From JBBQYA01 sp038209155 (GTDB lineage: Bacteria; Bacteroidota; Bacteroidia; Sphingobacteriales; Sphingobacteriaceae), in contig JBBQYA010000107.1 of assembly GCA_038209155.1 (NCBI GenBank), positions 1 through 8,585 of the forward strand: a stretch of 8,585 nucleotides of DNA, read 5' to 3'. Every line of letters begins with the position of its first letter. The stretch's first letter is position 1. The translations under genes were made by a program, and so were the position numbers. This document shows, in pieces, positions 6,530 through 8,585 of the stretch. A model generated the notes under the pieces. That model made no database searches. It was not told the origin of the DNA and was given only the letters and a program-made list of their open reading frames with translations.

Positions 6530-7930
6530 ATGAAAAAAAACCTACTTTTCATTTTCTTGTTTTTTAATTTATCTTACTCTTTCTCACAGATCATAACATC
6601 ATTATCCAAAGGAACTTTCGATGACTCTTTATTGATGCCTTATGGCCCAATAAGATCATTGTTTACAGACACTATTGATAATGTTTTATATGCTGGTGGT
6701 GATTTCGTATTTGCAGGGGGAATTAGATGCTATGGAATCGCAAAATGGGATGGTTCAACTTGGAGCAATCTCGGATTAGGATTAAAAGCAAATAACAATG
6801 GCTCTTTTGTTTCCCATGTACGAGATATAGTTCGGTTTAAAAATGAAATCTATGTTACTGGAAATTTTAGAGACATAGGAGGAAAAAAAATAAACGGATT
6901 AGCCAGATGGAATGGAGTAGAATGGAACTCTGTGGATGGAATACTAAAAGATAATGGCTTAGATGGATTTGCGTTTGCAAATGCATTAGAGGTATATAAT
7001 AATGAACTTTATGTAATAGGAGATTTTGACAGTATTGGAACTATGCCAAGTAAAGGAATCGCAAAATGGGATGGAATGATATGGACAGATTTAAGTCAGA
7101 ATTTTAATGTTGGTTGTCAATCTTCTAATAAAATTTCAACATTGAAATTTTTCAACAATGAATTGTTTGTTGCGGGAAACGTTAATTGCATAGGAAATGT
7201 TGAAGAAAAATTATCAAAACGTGTCGGGAACAATTGGGTAGATGTAGGTCCAGGTTTTAATGGGGATTGTTGGATTAATAAATTAACAATTTATCAAAAC
7301 AATTTATACATAGGAGGATATTTTTTCACCACTGCAGGAAATGTAGATAACAGTATGGTTTATACAGATGGCATTAATTTTTTTCCAACAGCTGGAGGAG
7401 TACTTCCTAGCAATAATAGAGATATGTTTGAATATCAAAATGAACTTTATGTTTGTGGTCAAATAAATTTTGCAGGTTTCCAACCTATCAATCGTATTGC
7501 AAAATGGGATGGAATTCAGTGGATTAATACTGGCTTAAGTATTGAAAGCTATGTAACTTCAGTTGGCACACTTAATAATTTCGCTGAATACAATGGTAAA
7601 TTAGTTGTGGCAGGAAGTTTCACTTCTATTAACGGTGTACCAGCCAATAACATCGCCATGGTAGATTTCACCGTCGGTATTTCCAATCTAAAACCCAACT
7701 CAATTTTCAAAATCTACCCCAATCCAACGAATACCACTTTTACAGTTCAAGCAAAAGATTTAGCTCAATTAAAAAGTATTCAGGTTTATAATGCTTTGGG
7801 TAAATTGGTACTTACTCAAAAAGCAGAAATAGAAAATATGATAGATGTTTCTGGTTTTAGTAAAGGTTTGTATATTGTAGAGGTGAGAACAGATAAAGGA
7901 GTGGCTAGTGAGAAATTGATGGTGGAGTAG
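6530..7930 (+). CDS. Secreted seven-repeat beta-propeller-like protein with T9SS type A sorting domain (paralog 3)
   Basis: Protein of 466 residues, last of the tandem array. Signal peptide MKKNLLFIFLFFNLSYSFSQ. Seven repeats start near residues 51, 106, 159, 211, 258, 304 and 357, consistent with a seven-bladed propeller. The FNGDCWINK motif is at 243-251, followed by YFFTTAGNVDNSM. Shared cysteines are 67, 196, 220 and 247, with Cys309 as in paralog 2. The sorting domain covers about 392-466 and has the small changes LYIVEV and ASEKLMVE relative to its neighbours. The ATG at 6530 directly precedes the signal peptide; no Shine-Dalgarno sequence is evident, as is usual in this phylum. Unlike the other two, no relic tail follows the stop; a clean terminator does. 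Function unknown beyond export by T9SS. Confidence 0.9.
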   Translation: MKKNLLFIFLFFNLSYSFSQIITSLSKGTFDDSLLMPYGPIRSLFTDTIDNVLYAGGDFVFAGGIRCYGIAKWDGSTWSNLGLGLKANNNGSFVSHVRDIVRFKNEIYVTGNFRDIGGKKINGLARWNGVEWNSVDGILKDNGLDGFAFANALEVYNNELYVIGDFDSIGTMPSKGIAKWDGMIWTDLSQNFNVGCQSSNKISTLKFFNNELFVAGNVNCIGNVEEKLSKRVGNNWVDVGPGFNGDCWINKLTIYQNNLYIGGYFFTTAGNVDNSMVYTDGINFFPTAGGVLPSNNRDMFEYQNELYVCGQINFAGFQPINRIAKWDGIQWINTGLSIESYVTSVGTLNNFAEYNGKLVVAGSFTSINGVPANNIAMVDFTVGISNLKPNSIFKIYPNPTNTTFTVQAKDLAQLKSIQVYNALGKLVLTQKAEIENMIDVSGFSKGLYIVEVRTDKGVASEKLMVE

Positions 7931-7931
7931 G
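7649..7931 (+). repeat. Homogenised T9SS-tail cassette, copy 3 (283 bp)
   Basis: Collinear with the cassettes at 4535-4817 and 6100-6382. The first part (coding DFTVGISN) is diverged, and the identity rises sharply from CTAAAACCCAA onward to the final GTGGAGTAGG. The DNA after TAGG is unrelated to that after the other two copies. Confidence 0.8.
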
Positions 7932-7950
7932 GGATTTATTTAAGATTTTT

Positions 7951-7988
7951 AAACCCGCTTGGTTTTTTATGAATCAAGCGGGTTTTTT
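7951..7988 (+). terminator. Strong rho-independent terminator closing the array
   Basis: AAACCCGCTTG (7951-7961) pairs perfectly with CAAGCGGGTTT (7975-7985) around a 13-base loop, followed by a T6 run (7983-7988). It starts 20 bases after the stop of paralog 3. This is the most GC-rich and most convincing terminator in the window and probably ends all rightward transcription. Confidence 0.9.
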
Positions 7989-8008
7989 ATTACAGTTAGT
8001 TGTTATTT

Positions 8009-8040
8009 GGATGAGATCCTTCGCTGCGCTCTGGATGACA
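8009..8040 (-). repeat. Dispersed repeat, downstream copy 1
   Basis: GGATGAGATCCTTCGCTGCG followed by CTCTGGATGACA. Short internal complementarity (ATCC/GGAT around a 13-base core) allows a small hairpin. The minus strand corresponds to the orientation of the upstream copies. Confidence 0.75.
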
Positions 8041-8070
8041 CAAAGCCGCACTTTGGCTAACAGGTAATTG

Positions 8071-8100
8071 AATGAGATCCTTCACTTTGCTCTGGATGAC
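8071..8100 (-). repeat. Dispersed repeat, downstream copy 2 (diverged core)
   Basis: AATGAGATCCTTCACTTTGC followed by TCTGGATGAC. The ends match the family, but the core is changed to TTCACTTTGCTC, the most diverged of the downstream copies. Confidence 0.7.
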
Positions 8101-8133
8101 AGGGAAGTTGCTCTATAAAAGACAAGGAATAAG

Positions 8134-8163
8134 AATGAGATCCTTCGCTACGCTCTGGATGAG
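8134..8163 (-). repeat. Dispersed repeat, downstream copy 3
   Basis: AATGAGATCCTTCGCTACGC followed by TCTGGATGAG. It carries the CTACG core variant, also seen in copy 5. It is followed within ten bases by the structured element at 8172-8243. Confidence 0.7.
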
Positions 8164-8171
8164 AGGGAATT

Positions 8172-8243
8172 GCGCTCCTGATTGCAGCGGCATCCATTTT
8201 TCTTTTTCAGAAAAATGATACAGCGGAAAGCAGGATTAAGCGC
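8172..8243 (+). ncRNA. Structured RNA-like element, possibly of the Flavo-1 type
   Basis: The sequence folds as nested helices: GCGCT (8172-8176) with AGCGC (8239-8243), CCTG (8177-8180) with CAGG (8231-8234), and an apical ATC-ATTTTTC / GAAAAAT-GAT stem (8192-8202 with 8210-8219). Between them is a symmetric 11/11 internal loop in which both sides contain AGCGG (ATTGCAGCGGC and ACAGCGGAAAG). Blocks such as GCAGCGGCATCC and AGCGGAAAGCAGGA are, from memory, common in intergenic regions of Flavobacteria, and the published Flavo-1 RNA motif is the best candidate. I cannot confirm the family without a covariance search. A DNA repeat that merely forms a hairpin is the alternative. Confidence 0.45.
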
Positions 8244-8293
8244 CCAAATTTTATTTATAAAAAGAGTAAGGAAAAACTAATTGGATACTTATT

Positions 8294-8324
8294 GGATGAG
8301 ATCCTTCGCTGCGCTCTGGATGAC
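8294..8324 (-). repeat. Dispersed repeat, downstream copy 4
   Basis: GGATGAGATCCTTCGCTGCG followed by CTCTGGATGAC; the core is identical to copy 1. The trailing AGGAAAGTTGCT resembles the AGGGAAGTTGCT after copy 2, so a unit longer than the core has been copied. A fragment TCTGGATGAC follows at 8338-8347. Confidence 0.75.
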
Positions 8325-8357
8325 AGGAAAGTTGCTATCTGGATGACGGAAGGAATT

Positions 8358-8388
8358 GGATGAGATCCTTCGCTACGCTCTGGATGAC
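8358..8388 (-). repeat. Dispersed repeat, downstream copy 5
   Basis: GGATGAGATCCTTCGCTACG followed by CTCTGGATGAC. It is the copy nearest to the 3' end of the kdsB-like gene, 66 bases from its stop codon, so it would lie in that gene's 3' untranslated region if transcription continues that far. Confidence 0.75.
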
Positions 8389-8454
8389 GAAAAAAATTAT
8401 ACTTCCTGCAATAGGTGAATTCTTAGGATTCAATAGAATAAATCATTAAAAAAC

Positions 8455-8585
8455 CTATAAATACCTTTCAATATCTTTCAAATCTTCGGGAGAATCTATC
8501 GATAAAGACAAATGGGAACTCACAGCAGTTTTAATTTTATATCCGTTTTCTAACCAACGCAATTGTTCTAAATTTTCTGCCAGTT
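8455..8585 (-). CDS. kdsB: 3-deoxy-manno-octulosonate cytidylyltransferase (CMP-Kdo synthetase), C-terminal fragment
   Basis: The last 42 complete codons, read on the minus strand, give LAENLEQLRWLENGYKIKTA, then VSSHLSLSIDSPEDLKDIER and YL before TAG. The LEQLRWLENGYKIK segment and the ID(T/S)PEDL motif near the end are characteristic of KdsB from Bacteroidota. The enzyme joins CTP and Kdo to form CMP-Kdo in the cytosol, the activated sugar used for lipopolysaccharide inner core. Most of the protein, including the nucleotide-binding N-terminus, lies beyond the window. The gene converges on the propeller array and is a housekeeping gene unrelated to it. No clear U-tailed terminator follows its stop. 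Other sugar nucleotidyltransferases share the PEDL ending, but the RWLENGYKIK segment favours KdsB. Confidence 0.8.
   Translation of the reverse strand, partial: LAENLEQLRWLENGYKIKTAVSSHLSLSIDSPEDLKDIERYL

Noticed and set aside
7932..7950. A third relic tail behind paralog 3 (GATTTATTTAAG)
   Set aside because: Its resemblance to GATTTATCTAAT of the SBBP gene covers only about a dozen AT-rich bases, and no VKV...ILQ ending follows.
8009..8388. CRISPR array
   Set aside because: About 30-base repeats with some spacings near 30-33 look similar at first, but one gap is about 130 bases, the repeats differ in their cores, spacers contain repeat fragments, no cas gene is present, and the same repeat occurs inverted at 391-474.

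Overview
The window comes from a low-GC member of the Bacteroidota. The main evidence is four secreted proteins that each carry a C-terminal type IX secretion (T9SS) type A sorting domain, a system confined to this phylum. There are no clear Shine-Dalgarno sites, the first gene has a candidate TTTG / TAnnTTTG-type promoter, and the 3' end of a kdsB-like gene with Bacteroidota-type sequence lies at the right edge. The lineage below phylum cannot be fixed from this window; Flavobacteriales-like or Chitinophagales-like organisms both fit.

Layout. Positions 1-778 appear non-coding: AT-rich sequence with a small cluster of GAGCGAAGCGAAGGATCTC-type dispersed repeats at about 367-474 and a candidate promoter at 716-747. 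Positions 779-3354 hold a large secreted protein (DUF7948-like N-terminus, seven SBBP-type repeats, T9SS tail). Its natural ATG and signal peptide are separated from the rest of the frame by a run of eight G. Three tandem same-strand paralogs follow (3413-4816, 4969-6381, 6530-7930), each of about 467 residues: signal peptide, seven repeats of about 50 residues that look like a seven-bladed beta-propeller, and a nearly identical T9SS tail. A strong terminator at 7951-7988 closes the array. Positions 7989-8454 are non-coding, with five more copies of the dispersed repeat (opposite orientation to the upstream cluster) and a structured RNA-like element at 8172-8243. The partial kdsB (8455-8585, minus strand) converges on the array.

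How the parts relate. All four proteins should be exported by Sec, then moved across the outer membrane by T9SS and anchored or released. They look like a surface or secreted set of propeller proteins with no visible catalytic domain. The most informative features are scars of gene remodelling. After two of the three paralogs lies an out-of-frame relic of a different T9SS tail (ending ILQ or VLQ and a stop). Each relic is followed by a terminator hairpin and, 15 or 12 bases later, the ATG of the next paralog. The first gene's real ILQ end is also followed by a hairpin and then a start codon. Meanwhile the active tails of the three paralogs are almost identical in DNA although the propeller bodies have diverged at many silent sites. 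Together this suggests that the sorting-domain ends were replaced and homogenised by recombination in an array whose members once ended like the first gene. The G run in the first gene makes that gene a candidate phase-variable (or mis-sequenced) surface protein.
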